This document shows, piece by piece, positions 43,164-52,902 of a DNA stretch of 64,000 nucleotides. This DNA comes from Rhodohalobacter sp. SW132 (GTDB lineage Bacteria; Bacteroidota; Rhodothermia; Balneolales; Balneolaceae): contig NZ_QUOK01000008.1 in assembly GCF_003390325.1 (NCBI RefSeq), positions 186,001 through 250,000 on the forward strand. The letters run 5' to 3'. The notes under the pieces were generated by a model, which had not been told where the DNA came from, did no database searches, and worked only from the letters and a program-made list of their open reading frames with translations. The position numbers and the translations under genes are program-made. Positions within the stretch are counted from its first letter, which is position 1, and each line of letters opens with the position of its first letter.

Positions 43164-43724
43164 TCAGCTATTGTGATGATTCATCGCCATATCAATGCCG
43201 GCTCTGAGAAATGTGAAAACGGCTTCGACAGAATCTTCAAGGGCTCGATCCACTTCTTCACGCTGAACGCTGGTAAACTGCCCCAGCACGTAGTCGGATT
43301 GCCGGCCTCTTGAAAAGTCGTCGCCTATTCCAATTCTCAGGCGCGGAAACTCCCTTGATTGCATCCGGTCGATTATGTTCTGTATTCCGTTATGTCCGCC
43401 AGCACTGCCAGACGGCCTCAGCCGTATTTTCCCAGGCGGCAGGTTGATATCATCGTAACAAACCAGGCAATCTTCAAGACGGCTGCCGGTTAGAGCCAGC
43501 GCACTTGAAACAGCACGGCCACTAAGGTTCATTAGCGTAGTTGGTTTGATGATATGAACCGGTTTCCCTTTAAAAGAGCCTTCCGCAATCAAAAAAGGCC
43601 CGCCATCCGTTCTGAATGAAACGGATAATTCGCGGGCCAGTTTGTCTGCCAGCTCAAAACCGATGTTATGGCGGGTTCCTTCAAATCTGGAACCGATATT
43701 ACCCAAACCAACGATCAGAGACAT
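43164..43724 (-). CDS. pth: Peptidyl-tRNA hydrolase
   Basis: This 186-residue enzyme recycles peptidyl-tRNA. Hallmarks are 'VGLGNIGSRFEGTRHNIGFEL' split across residues 5-25 with the catalytic His in 'TRHNIGF', 'KPTTLMNLSG', 'CYDDINLPPGKIRLRPSGSAGGHNGI' (residues about 90-115), and 'LRIGIGDDFSRG'. It follows the L25/Ctc gene by 34 bases, a common pairing. Confidence 0.96.
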   Translation of the reverse strand: MSLIVGLGNIGSRFEGTRHNIGFELADKLARELSVSFRTDGGPFLIAEGSFKGKPVHIIKPTTLMNLSGRAVSSALALTGSRLEDCLVCYDDINLPPGKIRLRPSGSAGGHNGIQNIIDRMQSREFPRLRIGIGDDFSRGRQSDYVLGQFTSVQREEVDRALEDSVEAVFTFLRAGIDMAMNHHNS

Positions 43725-43758
43725 AAGCTATTTATTTAAAAAGCCGGAGGGACTGATG

Positions 43759-44460
43759 TTATTTTTCAGCCTCTTCAGCTTCATCACCTTCTTCAGACTC
43801 ACCCTCTTCGCCTTCAAGCTCTTCACCCTCTTCGAGTTCAGCATCTTCCTCAGCTTCATCTTCAATACCGGCTTCGGCGATAGATGATGTAAAGAGAGCT
43901 TCTGATTTCGGTGGTGCAATCGTTACGATGGTTCTGCTGTCGTCATCCAGCGCTTCTGCGCCTTCCAGTTCAATATCACTTACATGAATTGAATCTCCGA
44001 TTTCCAGATTTGTAATGTCCACCTCAAATTGCGCAGGGATTTTATCTGGCAGTACCCGGATACGAACAATACGCATCGGCTGGAACACACGTCCACCACC
44101 GTCACGAACACCAATTGCCGTACCTTTAATGCGAACAGGAACATTCAGTGTAACCGGAACATCTGAATCGAGAACGTAAAAATCGGCATGAAGAGCACGA
44201 TCTGAAACTGGATCAAAATCCACATCCTTCAGCATGGTGCGGTATTCTTCACCATCCACTTTAAGTGTTTGAAGTTTCGTCTGGCTTACGGCGAGAATTT
44301 TTTCAAGATCACTTTCAAGAATTGAAAAATGAAGATTCTCTTTTATTTTCGGACCGTAGAGTACGGCAGGAATTCGAAGTTCATCACGCAGCCTGTCTGA
44401 CTCCTTTCTGCCTGATTCTCTTTTAGTTCCCTCTAATGGGTATATTTCTGGTTGCGTCAT
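43759..44460 (-). CDS. rplY: 50S ribosomal protein L25 / general stress protein Ctc
   Basis: This 233-residue 5S-rRNA-binding protein is of the two-domain Ctc/TL5 type. The N-terminal L25 domain (about 1-95) holds 'RIPAVLYGPKIKENLHFSI'. The TL5 C-domain (about 100-185) holds 'VPVRIKGTAIGVRDGG' and 'IPAQFEVDITNLEIGDSIHVSDI'. The last 35 residues are almost wholly Glu and Asp, a longer acidic tail than in most bacteria. It forms an operon with prs upstream and pth downstream. Confidence 0.94.
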   Translation of the reverse strand: MTQPEIYPLEGTKRESGRKESDRLRDELRIPAVLYGPKIKENLHFSILESDLEKILAVSQTKLQTLKVDGEEYRTMLKDVDFDPVSDRALHADFYVLDSDVPVTLNVPVRIKGTAIGVRDGGGRVFQPMRIVRIRVLPDKIPAQFEVDITNLEIGDSIHVSDIELEGAEALDDDSRTIVTIAPPKSEALFTSSIAEAGIEDEAEEDAELEEGEELEGEEGESEEGDEAEEAEK

Positions 44461-44478
44461 GGTTCTATCAATTATTGA

Positions 44479-45411
44479 TTAATCATCAAAAAGTGCACTG
44501 ATCGTATCGTTGGTATGGATACGCTGTATCGCTTCAGCAAAGATGTTGGCGACACTTAAAACTTTAATTTTCTCCGATGGTTTCCTTAACGGAATGGTAT
44601 CGGTAACCAGTAATTCATCAATGGGTGAATCCTCAATTCTCTGATACGCCGGCCCGGAAAGTATCGGATGGGTGGATGCCGCCCGGATACTTAAAGCGCC
44701 GCGTTTCTTCAAAGCAACGGATGCATTTGTAAGTGTTCCGGCGGTATCGATCAGATCGTCTACCATCAGAACATTTTTCCCTTCAACTTCACCGATGATG
44801 TTCATCACCTCGGCAACGTTCTGTTTGGGCCTGCGCTTATCAATAAACGCGAGGCTGGCTCCCAATCGTTTTGAGTAGGAACGCGCCATTTTTATACTTC
44901 CCACATCCGGAGCTACTACTACAAGATTTCCAATCTGGTTTTTCCGGTAATGGTCAACAAACACACGGCTTGCATACAGATGATCCAGGGGTATATCAAA
45001 AAATCCCTGGATTTGTGATGCGTGCAGATCCATCGTTAACACGCGGTCTGCACCCGCTTCGGTCAATAAATTCGCAATCAGCTTTGAGGTAATCGAAACA
45101 CGAGGCTGATCTTTCCTGTCTTGCCGGGCGTATCCGAAATAGGGAATAACCGCGGTTACACGCTTCACCGACGCACGCTTTGCCGCATCCAGCAGCATAA
45201 GCAACTCCATTATATTATCACCCGGAGGAGGCGTCGACTGAATCAAAAAAACATCTTCACCCCGAATACTCTGTTCATATTTTGCATACAACTCACCGTC
45301 TGAAAAAGACTTAATTGTAATATCTCCAAGCTTTGTACCGTAACTTTCAGCGATGGCTCTCGAGAGTGCAAGATTACTTCTCCCGGAAAATATGGCTAAG
45401 GGCGTATCCAA
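44479..45411 (-). CDS. prs: Ribose-phosphate pyrophosphokinase
   Basis: This 310-residue enzyme makes PRPP from ribose 5-phosphate and ATP. Hallmarks: 'IQSTPPPGDNIMELLM', 'VIPYFGYARQDRK', 'DLHASQIQGFFDIPLDHLYAS' and the PRPP loop 'DDLIDTAGTLTNAS'. I chose TTG 45411 (reading MDTPLAIFSG), which fits the family's N-terminus. An ATG at 45462 in the same frame lies inside the hairpin of the tRNA terminator and would add 17 foreign residues. Confidence 0.93.
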   Translation of the reverse strand: MDTPLAIFSGRSNLALSRAIAESYGTKLGDITIKSFSDGELYAKYEQSIRGEDVFLIQSTPPPGDNIMELLMLLDAAKRASVKRVTAVIPYFGYARQDRKDQPRVSITSKLIANLLTEAGADRVLTMDLHASQIQGFFDIPLDHLYASRVFVDHYRKNQIGNLVVVAPDVGSIKMARSYSKRLGASLAFIDKRRPKQNVAEVMNIIGEVEGKNVLMVDDLIDTAGTLTNASVALKKRGALSIRAASTHPILSGPAYQRIEDSPIDELLVTDTIPLRKPSEKIKVLSVANIFAEAIQRIHTNDTISALFDD

Positions 45412-45434
45412 TGATACAGGGTTCAAAGGTGAAT

Positions 45435-45470
45435 AAAAGAAAAAGGATGACCGATCCGGCATCCTTTTTG
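45435..45470 (-). terminator. Intrinsic terminator of tRNA-Gln
   Basis: On the minus strand AAAAAGGAT pairs with ATCCTTTTT, followed by TCTTTTATT. It lies just after the tRNA and before prs. Confidence 0.8.
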
Positions 45471-45475
45471 AAATG

Positions 45476-45546
45476 TTGCCCGGGGAGGATTCGAACCCCC
45501 ACTGACTGGACCAAAACCAGCTGTCCTGCCATTAGACGACCGGGCA
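45476..45546 (-). tRNA. tRNA-Gln (anticodon UUG)
   Basis: On the minus strand the acceptor arms TGCCCGG and CCGGGCA form seven pairs. The T-arm carries GGTTCGAATCC. The anticodon loop TTTTGGT lies between CTGG and CCAG, giving anticodon TTG, which reads CAA (glutamine). CCA is not encoded. The tRNA is followed by a terminator and then prs. Confidence 0.93.
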
Positions 45547-45596
45547 TCTTTGCTAAAGTTAACAGACACCAAAGATAGAAAGGGATTTATTTTCAG

Positions 45597-46802
45597 TCAA
45601 GAACAAATTGCTTTTTTAAACACTTCGCATTGATGGCACTTACCGGCCCTGCAATACCGCTTTAATTGATGTGCAAGGCCCGGTTTTTTTGTTTTTTGGT
45701 TTATCTCGAAACCAGAACTGCTGAACGGTTTTTGTACTTCCGGTGGCACCCCGCCGCAAATCGATCTCCACTCTGAGTATGCCGCAGATTTTATCCGGGC
45801 CGAATGCAGCAAATCTCCTAAAAGATATTCTGCCGGCAGAAATATGGTTTGCCGAAGAATTTTCTCCATCTGACCACCCGGCTTATGTTCTGCAGGAAGC
45901 ATCTCCATAATTTTATTCCAGCTGCTTAACTCCGGATCTAAATATTGTTTAAATGGCAACTGATTCACCGTATAAAAAAGAGCCGCAGCCTGCCCTGCTC
46001 TTTTTGCAGGCCTGCTTGCGGGCCTCATCCCAGTGCTTTCCCAACCAATTTTCTCAAGATCTTCATCACCGCCTGAAAATGCGATGTATTGTGCTTTCTC
46101 AACAAATCGCTGAATAGAATCCTGTTCTGTTATATCTCCTGCATTTGTTGCCAGCTCACGATGGAAGTGAAGCATGGCCTTTCGGTTTCGCGGTATGCCC
46201 AGAGTTTCAAACAAGCCGGCTGTAAAAAGATAGCGCCAGGCATCAGGGATCGGGAGTTGTGCCGGATAGTGCTTCAAAAGCTCCGCAATTTTGTATTCAA
46301 AATAGCTCTTATGTGCTTTCTCTACTTGCTTTTCAAAAGCACTCTGATTTATGAATTGAATATGCCCGGAACAGGGTAACCCGCGGACCTGGCTTTTTTC
46401 AAAAAGGTGCTGCAACGTTTTTTGTACGTACGGCTTTAGAACTAAAAGCGGCGGAGATGTTCCGTCCGGTCGTTTTACGGCACCCGATCTTACTTCTTGT
46501 TTATCCTCAAAAACAACATGCAGCACTACCCGGTTGTACAAAACAGAATTCTCATGTTTGTGCTCAACCCATCCGCCCGGCCTGATATGAAGTTCAACAT
46601 CCCCATGGTATTCGAGAGAATCCATTACAATTGAAGCTCCTGAAAAATCTGGCCCTTCACCCGAATTTCTTTTGCCTTGATAAATTATGGTTACGGACTT
46701 CCCGCACTGCGTGCGAAGATTTTGTGTAGAAAACTCGAGGTTTTGCCAAATCCACTGCAGCAGAGATTCGTCATACGGATATGAATTGGCTCCGCTACTC
46801 AC
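45597..46802 (-). CDS. DUF2851 family protein
   Basis: This 401-residue protein starts with GTG at 46802, overlapping the end of the upstream 74-codon gene by eight bases. Family marks are 'SGEGPDFSGASIVMDSLEYHGDVELH' in pieces (about 45-75), 'VLHVVFEDKQEV', and the C-terminal Cys cluster 'CRAGKCHQCEVFKKAIC'. The function of DUF2851 is unknown; the four C-terminal cysteines suggest metal binding. Confidence 0.88.
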   Translation of the reverse strand: MSSGANSYPYDESLLQWIWQNLEFSTQNLRTQCGKSVTIIYQGKRNSGEGPDFSGASIVMDSLEYHGDVELHIRPGGWVEHKHENSVLYNRVVLHVVFEDKQEVRSGAVKRPDGTSPPLLVLKPYVQKTLQHLFEKSQVRGLPCSGHIQFINQSAFEKQVEKAHKSYFEYKIAELLKHYPAQLPIPDAWRYLFTAGLFETLGIPRNRKAMLHFHRELATNAGDITEQDSIQRFVEKAQYIAFSGGDEDLEKIGWESTGMRPASRPAKRAGQAAALFYTVNQLPFKQYLDPELSSWNKIMEMLPAEHKPGGQMEKILRQTIFLPAEYLLGDLLHSARIKSAAYSEWRSICGGVPPEVQKPFSSSGFEINQKTKKPGLAHQLKRYCRAGKCHQCEVFKKAICS

Positions 46803-47019
46803 GGTTCATGAGCTGGGATGACAGGTCGAACCCGGTGATATTTTCATCAAATTCCGGAATCACAGGTAAGAATCCTGTTTTGATCCCGCGCTTATTCAAT
46901 ATTCCAACAGACATCATCGGTAACGCTTTACGGGAAATATACGAACCGATATAGCCCGCAATAACACCGGTTGCGAATATCCCGGTTGATTTAATCGGAA
47001 ACTTTACTCTTTTCTCCAT
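46795..47019 (-). CDS. Small membrane-associated protein, unknown
   Basis: The 74 residues have one hydrophobic stretch (about 11-27, 'TGIFATGVIAGYIGSYI'). The end couples to the DUF2851 start. I know no family, but the tight overlap and the spacing argue that it is real. Confidence 0.6.
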   Translation of the reverse strand: MEKRVKFPIKSTGIFATGVIAGYIGSYISRKALPMMSVGILNKRGIKTGFLPVIPEFDENITGFDLSSQLMNRE

Positions 47020-47138
47020 AGTCTTGTGAATTTTAGGTGATGTGGTTTGTAACGATCAGATCTCTTTTCTGTTTCATATCGAAACTTAAAATGGATAAAT
47101 TGATCACGAAATTCTACGATAATTTATTTTTTATTTTA

Positions 47139-47624
47139 ATGATTTTACTCGATCAAAATCGTCTGCAGCGTATACTCAAACGAATGGCCTATCAGCTTGT
47201 TGAAACATCTGCCGGCCGGAATATCGACCTGGTTGGTCTTAATGAACGCGGTTACTCCGTTGCTTCAGTGCTGGAAGAGCATATGACCAAAGAGATTAAT
47301 ATCGATGTATCTCTTCACCAGCTTTTCGTAGACGGTACAGCTGAAACATCAGGTTTCACCAGGAAAAATAAAGTTCTTATCGCAGCAGATGATGTCATCT
47401 ACAGCGGAAAGACGATGTTCAAAGCCCTCAATCACATCGAGGAACTTTACGATTACGAAGACGTTTATGTTGCTGCTGTCATCGACAGAGGGCACCGAAA
47501 ACTGCCGGTTGAAGCCGGTATTGTAGGAGTTGAAGTGCCTACAAAAATAAATGAACACGTGGATTTCCAACTCAAAAATAATAAACCGCATCAGGTTTTA
47601 ATTACCAAAATCAACCCCGAATAA
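47139..47624 (+). CDS. PyrR-like phosphoribosyltransferase
   Basis: This is a 161-residue phosphoribosyltransferase. I chose ATG 47139 (MILLDQNRLQRIL), which fits PyrR-family N-termini; starts up to 47037 add a hydrophobic tract without likeness. The PRPP loop is 'ADDVIYSGKTMFKAL' and 'VIDRGHRKLPVEAGIVG' is the PyrR-type segment. PyrR proteins regulate pyrimidine genes and have uracil phosphoribosyltransferase activity. No pyr operon is adjacent, so which of these roles holds is open. Confidence 0.8.
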   Translation: MILLDQNRLQRILKRMAYQLVETSAGRNIDLVGLNERGYSVASVLEEHMTKEINIDVSLHQLFVDGTAETSGFTRKNKVLIAADDVIYSGKTMFKALNHIEELYDYEDVYVAAVIDRGHRKLPVEAGIVGVEVPTKINEHVDFQLKNNKPHQVLITKINPE

Positions 47625-47626
47625 AC

Positions 47627-48502
47627 ATGTTAAAAAAGTTTACCCTTCTCGCTGCATTCATTTTATTAACAACATTACAGGTAAAAGCCCAGGAATCAAT
47701 TGTCGTAAGTGACACACTCGTTGGATGGGATCAAGGCTGGGTTACAGGCCTGAATGGAGCACAGGCAGCTTACTCTAACTGGTCACAAGGTGGTGTAAAT
47801 AATATTTCCTTTAGCGGAAATTCAACCTACCGGGCCTACTACCGTGAAAAACGGTTTTCATACGGATTTTTAATTAACACCCGCTACGGTCTTACACGGT
47901 TTGATGGCGAAGGAACGCGAAAAACAGATGACCGTTTCTCTATCAGAAACCGGTTTTTATACGATATAGGTGCAGAAGAAAGTGATTTTTCACTCTATGC
48001 AAATTTAAACTTCAGAACTCAATTCGACCAGGGATTCGACTACGGCGCCGGGCCTGACGGTGGTGATCGGCTGATTTCAAATTTTTTAGCTCCCGCCTAT
48101 ATTTCTCAAAATGCTGGTTTATCATACAGCCCCGGCGATCATTTCACATTTGAAACAGGGATTGGTTTACGGCAGACGATTGTGCGGGAAACCGAACTTG
48201 CACCGCTATACGGCCTCGATGAGGGAGACTCCTTCAGAAATGAAGCCGGTTTTAACCTGGGCGCGAGTTACGAACAAAGCATAGCCACTAACATGGTGAT
48301 GAGCTCATCTATTGAGACATTCACAAACATTAACCGGGCTCTGAGCAGTACCAATGTCTTTTTCTCAACCGAAGTTTTGGGCCGGATTAATAATTTGATG
48401 AATGCTTCTGTACGCCTCGATTTGGTATATGACGATAATTTCTCAAACCAGTTACAGGTTCGTCAGTCTCTATCGCTGGGAATATCATTCATTTTGATTT
48501 AA
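47627..48502 (+). CDS. DUF3078 outer-membrane protein
   Basis: The 291 residues have a signal peptide (KAQES, about 22). The mature part is a beta-rich protein opening with 'GWVTGLNGAQAAYSNWSQGG', the mark of DUF3078, a Bacteroidota family predicted to form a small barrel. It ends in 'LSLGISFILI', a barrel-type last strand. It follows the PyrR-like gene by two bases and may be co-transcribed. Function unknown. Confidence 0.88.
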   Translation: MLKKFTLLAAFILLTTLQVKAQESIVVSDTLVGWDQGWVTGLNGAQAAYSNWSQGGVNNISFSGNSTYRAYYREKRFSYGFLINTRYGLTRFDGEGTRKTDDRFSIRNRFLYDIGAEESDFSLYANLNFRTQFDQGFDYGAGPDGGDRLISNFLAPAYISQNAGLSYSPGDHFTFETGIGLRQTIVRETELAPLYGLDEGDSFRNEAGFNLGASYEQSIATNMVMSSSIETFTNINRALSSTNVFFSTEVLGRINNLMNASVRLDLVYDDNFSNQLQVRQSLSLGISFILI

Positions 48503-48511
48503 CCCAGAATA

Positions 48512-49879
48512 GTGAATCGATACGAAGCATACCTGCCCATTTTACAATCTGCACTGCGTAAGCTCGATGACTGGCGAACACAATTTGGTGAAGAGCAGCT
48601 GGTTGGATTTACGGAAACTCCTCAGATCATTGAAATCGTAGAAGAACTAAAGGAGCGACTGAAAGGAAACTATCCCTTTCATCATCCGCAATATGTCGGA
48701 CAGATGCTGAAACCGCCACATCCCCTGGCGTGGATTTCTTACGCAATGGCGATGACCGTAAACCCGAACAACCACGCTCTGGATGGCGGTCCTCCAACAT
48801 CACAAATGGAGAAAGAAGCCGTAGAGAAGCTCGCACGGATGGTGGGGTACCAGGGGGATTATCTCGGGCATTTAACATCTGGCGGCACCATTGCAAACCT
48901 GGAGGCACTTTTTGTAGCCCGTGAGATCCATCCGGAAAAAATGATCGCCGCTTCAGCAAATGCACACTACACCCACCGGCGCATGTGCCGGGTGCTCAAT
49001 ACGCCTTTTTTTGAAATACCGGCGAATCCTGACGGAACTATAAAGTGGGATGCGCTTGATAACAATCTCGATGAAATCGGCACTGTTGTGATTACGATGG
49101 GAACGACAGGCCTGGGAACGGTTGAACCGCTGGCTGAACTCCTTCCAAAACTTAAAAACGCAGGGATCAGAGTTCATGTGGATGCCGCCTACGGTGGGTT
49201 TTTCAAAATTATTGAAGATTCCCTCTCAACCTCAGAACACTGGAGTGTCCTTTCTGAAGCAGACAGTATCGTTATCGATCCGCACAAACATGGGCTTCAG
49301 CCCTACGGCTGCGGCAGCATTCTTTTTAAAGACCCCGGAGTGGGGCAATTTTTCAAACACGATTCACCCTACACTTACTTTACTTCTGATGATCTTCACC
49401 TTGGGGAGATCAGTCTTGAATGTTCACGCGCAGGGGCGTCGGCTGCCGCATTTTGGGCTACCCTTAAGCTTTTCCCCCTCACGGAGGACGGACTGGGAGT
49501 CTACCTGAAATCTACCGTTCGGGCCGCAAAAGGTTTTTATCAGCTACTCAAAAGATCCGACCAATTTGAATGTTACAGGGAACCAGATCTCGATATTCTG
49601 GCCTATTTTCCAATTCCCAGAGAAATGAAAGTGAGTGCCGTCACTGAAATAAGCAAAAAACTGTTTCAGTCAGGTATAGAAGCAGATCCAAAGAGTGGTT
49701 TTCATCTCAGTCTGTATACCGTAAATGCCACAGAGTTTTGTTCTGCTTTCCCGGAATATGAAGCAGATTCAGAAACGGCTTCCATTTTACGAAGTGTTCT
49801 CATGAAACCGGAGCATGAACTTTTCATTACAAAACTCACCGCGAGACTTCATACTCTTCTGGATTCAACTCAAGAATAA
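48512..49879 (+). CDS. Group II PLP-dependent decarboxylase
   Basis: This 455-residue enzyme of the aromatic/glutamate decarboxylase fold starts with GTG at 48512. It has 'HLTSGGTIANLEAL' (about 129-142), 'VHVDAAYGGFF' (PLP-ring Asp) and the PLP lysine in 'SIVIDPHKHGLQPYGC'. The substrate could be a tyrosine- or tryptophan-like amino acid or glutamate; the sequence does not decide. It lies ten bases after the DUF3078 gene. Confidence 0.88.
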   Translation: MNRYEAYLPILQSALRKLDDWRTQFGEEQLVGFTETPQIIEIVEELKERLKGNYPFHHPQYVGQMLKPPHPLAWISYAMAMTVNPNNHALDGGPPTSQMEKEAVEKLARMVGYQGDYLGHLTSGGTIANLEALFVAREIHPEKMIAASANAHYTHRRMCRVLNTPFFEIPANPDGTIKWDALDNNLDEIGTVVITMGTTGLGTVEPLAELLPKLKNAGIRVHVDAAYGGFFKIIEDSLSTSEHWSVLSEADSIVIDPHKHGLQPYGCGSILFKDPGVGQFFKHDSPYTYFTSDDLHLGEISLECSRAGASAAAFWATLKLFPLTEDGLGVYLKSTVRAAKGFYQLLKRSDQFECYREPDLDILAYFPIPREMKVSAVTEISKKLFQSGIEADPKSGFHLSLYTVNATEFCSAFPEYEADSETASILRSVLMKPEHELFITKLTARLHTLLDSTQE

Positions 49880-50019
49880 ACTACTTCTGTGTCATTGATG
49901 TATCGACGGGTATGTTTGGTGCAAATATTCACCGGATGAATTCGCTTCAACCGGTGAATTGTCTAACCTTTATATTGTCCAGTGCATAAGCTGACAGAGT
50001 AACAGGTAGCCCTATCAAC

Positions 50020-52902
50020 TCAAAACTGCCTCGCCAAAACAGCTGTTTCTTTCATTTGAACACGGTTTCCAGTCGAACTGTTATAGGCTTCGATATGAAT
50101 GATATAGATCCCAATTCGTCCGGTTATCCCGCGATCTGACCGCCCGTCCCAGACTAAAGCCCCCTCAAAACCGGCCGGGTGCGAATCGGCAAGTGACCGA
50201 AACAGGCGGCCGTACCGGTCAAAAATTCTAACGCGAAGCATATAGTTTGGATCATCAAACCTATAGTTGATAAAAAGGTGATCTTCATGGCCGTCGCCAT
50301 CCGGTGAAAAAGGGTTGGGCTGCAGATGAATCATTCGGGAATCCGATACAGGCTCCGGCACCTGGAAAATTGAGTTTTGCCTGCCCGGAGTTCCGCCTGC
50401 CGGCACTGTGCTCGATCCCCAGTTCGACGGATCATTCGTCTCCCCATTCGGATTGATTCGCTCCAGCGAAATTCCTTTCGTGTCCACCAGGTTGGGATTG
50501 TGCCAATCGGGACTGTAATCCACCCCATCAATGACGGCCCCGAGGCTGTCAGCCAGGTACACTTCCCTGCCGGCCATCGGCAGGCCCAGCGTGGCACGAT
50601 TAAAATTCAGAATATGACCGGCCAACTCATCAGAAAACCCAAAAAACTCTGCATTTCCATCTGAGGCCACTGTTTCGCCCGTTTCTCCCGCCTGAAGCAG
50701 TGCATATCCTCCGGCCGGAATCCAGGCTGATCGGGTACTCTCCGGATGCATCTTGCTAACCTCTCCATTTTCATCAAACCTGTCATGCAGATAGATTCCT
50801 TCCAGCGAAATCGAAACGTTTCTTCTGTTCCTAAGTTCAATGTATTCGGTTTGATTTGGCAGCCCGTCGTAATCGTCCTGCAGTGGATCGAACATAATTT
50901 CGTTGAACACCACCGCGCCGGACTCTATCGGCCTTGAAACCGGAATGATCAACTGTTCCGCTGCATTCAGCTGATAATCATACAGATTTTCTGCCCGCAG
51001 TTCTACCTCTCGATTGCCCGGAATTTCAGAAACATGAAATTGTAATTCAGATCCCGGTGGCAACCCGGTAATCGGGGTAATAGGTGTCCCATCAAGGAAA
51101 AATCGTGTACGGGATTCCTGTTTAACAAATTTGTTGAATCGAGCCGAAAGAATTCCATATTTGGAATTATACCCGGCAAAAATGATTTTTGGTGGTTCGA
51201 TGTCCGGACGATACCGGCTGTTCTGCTCAAGCGGTGTCATTCCATTTTCCGCACGACTTTCCGCCCAGTTAACCGGGTCGATGGAGATCGCATTCGGATC
51301 TTTTCTTTCAAGCGACACACCCGCCCGGTTACCGCCCCACCCCGGTGTGTAGGTAAGGCTGTCAATCACAGCACCATCTGCATCTCTCAGCACCACCATA
51401 TCTCCTGTTGTCCTGAGAGGGACAAATCCGTCCAGGTACAAAATCCGATCATCGAGTCCGGCAAAATGAGGAGAATCTGTAATCACGAGAAAATTGTCCC
51501 CACTGATCGTGATTCCATGACCGATCGCTGCCGATCCCCTTCCGGTTTCGAGCTGCCATCCCGAAAGTTCAAACCGATGTTCTGTCCGGTTATAAATTTC
51601 CACAAACTGCGGGCTTGCGGAATCAATTCGGCGGTACAAAATCTCATTGATCACAACATCATTTCCTGCAATCTCACCAAAACGGTATGCATCAGTAACA
51701 GTTCCGTTCCTTATCCTCCACCCCTCCTCGCTTTCCAGCCGATTCATCTCAATTTCAATTTCGCCAGGCGGCAGATCCATTCCAAATCTGAGAATAACTT
51801 GTCCGTCATTTTCCTGATCCACTTCAAGCGGAATGATCTCCCGGTTGATCAGAAAATTTCCGGGATCTGCGGATGCTGTCGTCAGCCTGAGACTAAACTT
51901 CAACTCAATTTCACGTTCACCCGTAACCGAAGCAGCTGACAGATAGAGCGGATTTTCAAAACTGAAACCGAGTTCTGTTGACCCTGTAACGTGATCACCG
52001 AATTCGCTCCGTACATTTTCCACATTTACGGAGTAAGAACCGTCCTCGATTAGATCTTCAAAACTAATAACCGCTTCTGTACCGCTAACCTCAGCAGAAA
52101 TAGCAGCCGGTAACCCGGAAAACTGAATGTTTTGCGGAGAAACCGATGACGGATCAAGCGGATAATTGAACAGTATTCGCACCTGATCGGCTCGCACTAC
52201 CCCGGCCGAAACGGCTTGAAATGGTTCAGAATTTTTGATCTTGATATCGCCGAAATAAAATCCTTCGGTATTTGCGGATGAATACCTCATCAGCAATCCA
52301 AAATATTCTGATGACTGATGAACAAGATCTGTGACCGGTTCCGCATCAGCTGCTGGAACTGAATCAAATCCTTCAGAAAGATAGAGCTGCCAGACACCGT
52401 CTTCCGACCGCGTAACGTTCACCCGGTACTCACCACCCTCCTGCAGCTCAGTTTCCGATTCAGTTAATACCGTTTGATTTCCATTGTCAAATCGAACCAG
52501 TTTCATTCGCCGGGGAGTATCGTTGTCACCCGTTCGTACCGCATAGCCATTCACGCTGCTTCCGTCCAAGTAATTGAGATCGGCCCGGTCGGCCATCAGA
52601 AAAATAAACGCGCGATTCAGGTTGGATGGATTGAACTCCTGCCGGATGTAAAATTCCCAGCTTCCGGTTGCAACTGCAGAGGGTGTTGCAATTTGAGTAC
52701 GGCTGGGGTCGGGATTGGCGCTGAGCTGAAGAAGGGTATTGCCGTTTTCCACCGTAAATGAAAAATCATGAAGATCGCCCGTCCAGGCCGGGTTGCTGCT
52801 CAGATCCTGATCTTCGAACGTTTCGTGCATCACCAGAACCTGTGATTCAGCATGCTCAAAACAAAACAGCATACAAATAAGAATATACCAAACGTGTTTC
52901 AT
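50020..52902 (-). CDS. Lamin-tail-domain surface protein, T9SS/gliding-type C-terminus
   Basis: The 960 residues have a signal peptide (about 1-20, 'ILICMLFCFEHAES'). A laminin-G-like front (about 25-210) is followed by beta-sandwich Ig-like parts. Two lamin-tail domains come next (about 410-560 'VVINEILYRR', and about 660-840 'VVFNEIMFDP'). The end is a FlgD/gliding-type C-terminal domain ('NPFSPDGDGHEDHLFINY', about 870-960). Such ends are the secretion signals of the type IX system in Bacteroidota. It is probably a surface-exposed adhesin or DNA-binding/structural protein. Confidence 0.85.
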   Translation of the reverse strand: MKHVWYILICMLFCFEHAESQVLVMHETFEDQDLSSNPAWTGDLHDFSFTVENGNTLLQLSANPDPSRTQIATPSAVATGSWEFYIRQEFNPSNLNRAFIFLMADRADLNYLDGSSVNGYAVRTGDNDTPRRMKLVRFDNGNQTVLTESETELQEGGEYRVNVTRSEDGVWQLYLSEGFDSVPAADAEPVTDLVHQSSEYFGLLMRYSSANTEGFYFGDIKIKNSEPFQAVSAGVVRADQVRILFNYPLDPSSVSPQNIQFSGLPAAISAEVSGTEAVISFEDLIEDGSYSVNVENVRSEFGDHVTGSTELGFSFENPLYLSAASVTGEREIELKFSLRLTTASADPGNFLINREIIPLEVDQENDGQVILRFGMDLPPGEIEIEMNRLESEEGWRIRNGTVTDAYRFGEIAGNDVVINEILYRRIDSASPQFVEIYNRTEHRFELSGWQLETGRGSAAIGHGITISGDNFLVITDSPHFAGLDDRILYLDGFVPLRTTGDMVVLRDADGAVIDSLTYTPGWGGNRAGVSLERKDPNAISIDPVNWAESRAENGMTPLEQNSRYRPDIEPPKIIFAGYNSKYGILSARFNKFVKQESRTRFFLDGTPITPITGLPPGSELQFHVSEIPGNREVELRAENLYDYQLNAAEQLIIPVSRPIESGAVVFNEIMFDPLQDDYDGLPNQTEYIELRNRRNVSISLEGIYLHDRFDENGEVSKMHPESTRSAWIPAGGYALLQAGETGETVASDGNAEFFGFSDELAGHILNFNRATLGLPMAGREVYLADSLGAVIDGVDYSPDWHNPNLVDTKGISLERINPNGETNDPSNWGSSTVPAGGTPGRQNSIFQVPEPVSDSRMIHLQPNPFSPDGDGHEDHLFINYRFDDPNYMLRVRIFDRYGRLFRSLADSHPAGFEGALVWDGRSDRGITGRIGIYIIHIEAYNSSTGNRVQMKETAVLARQF

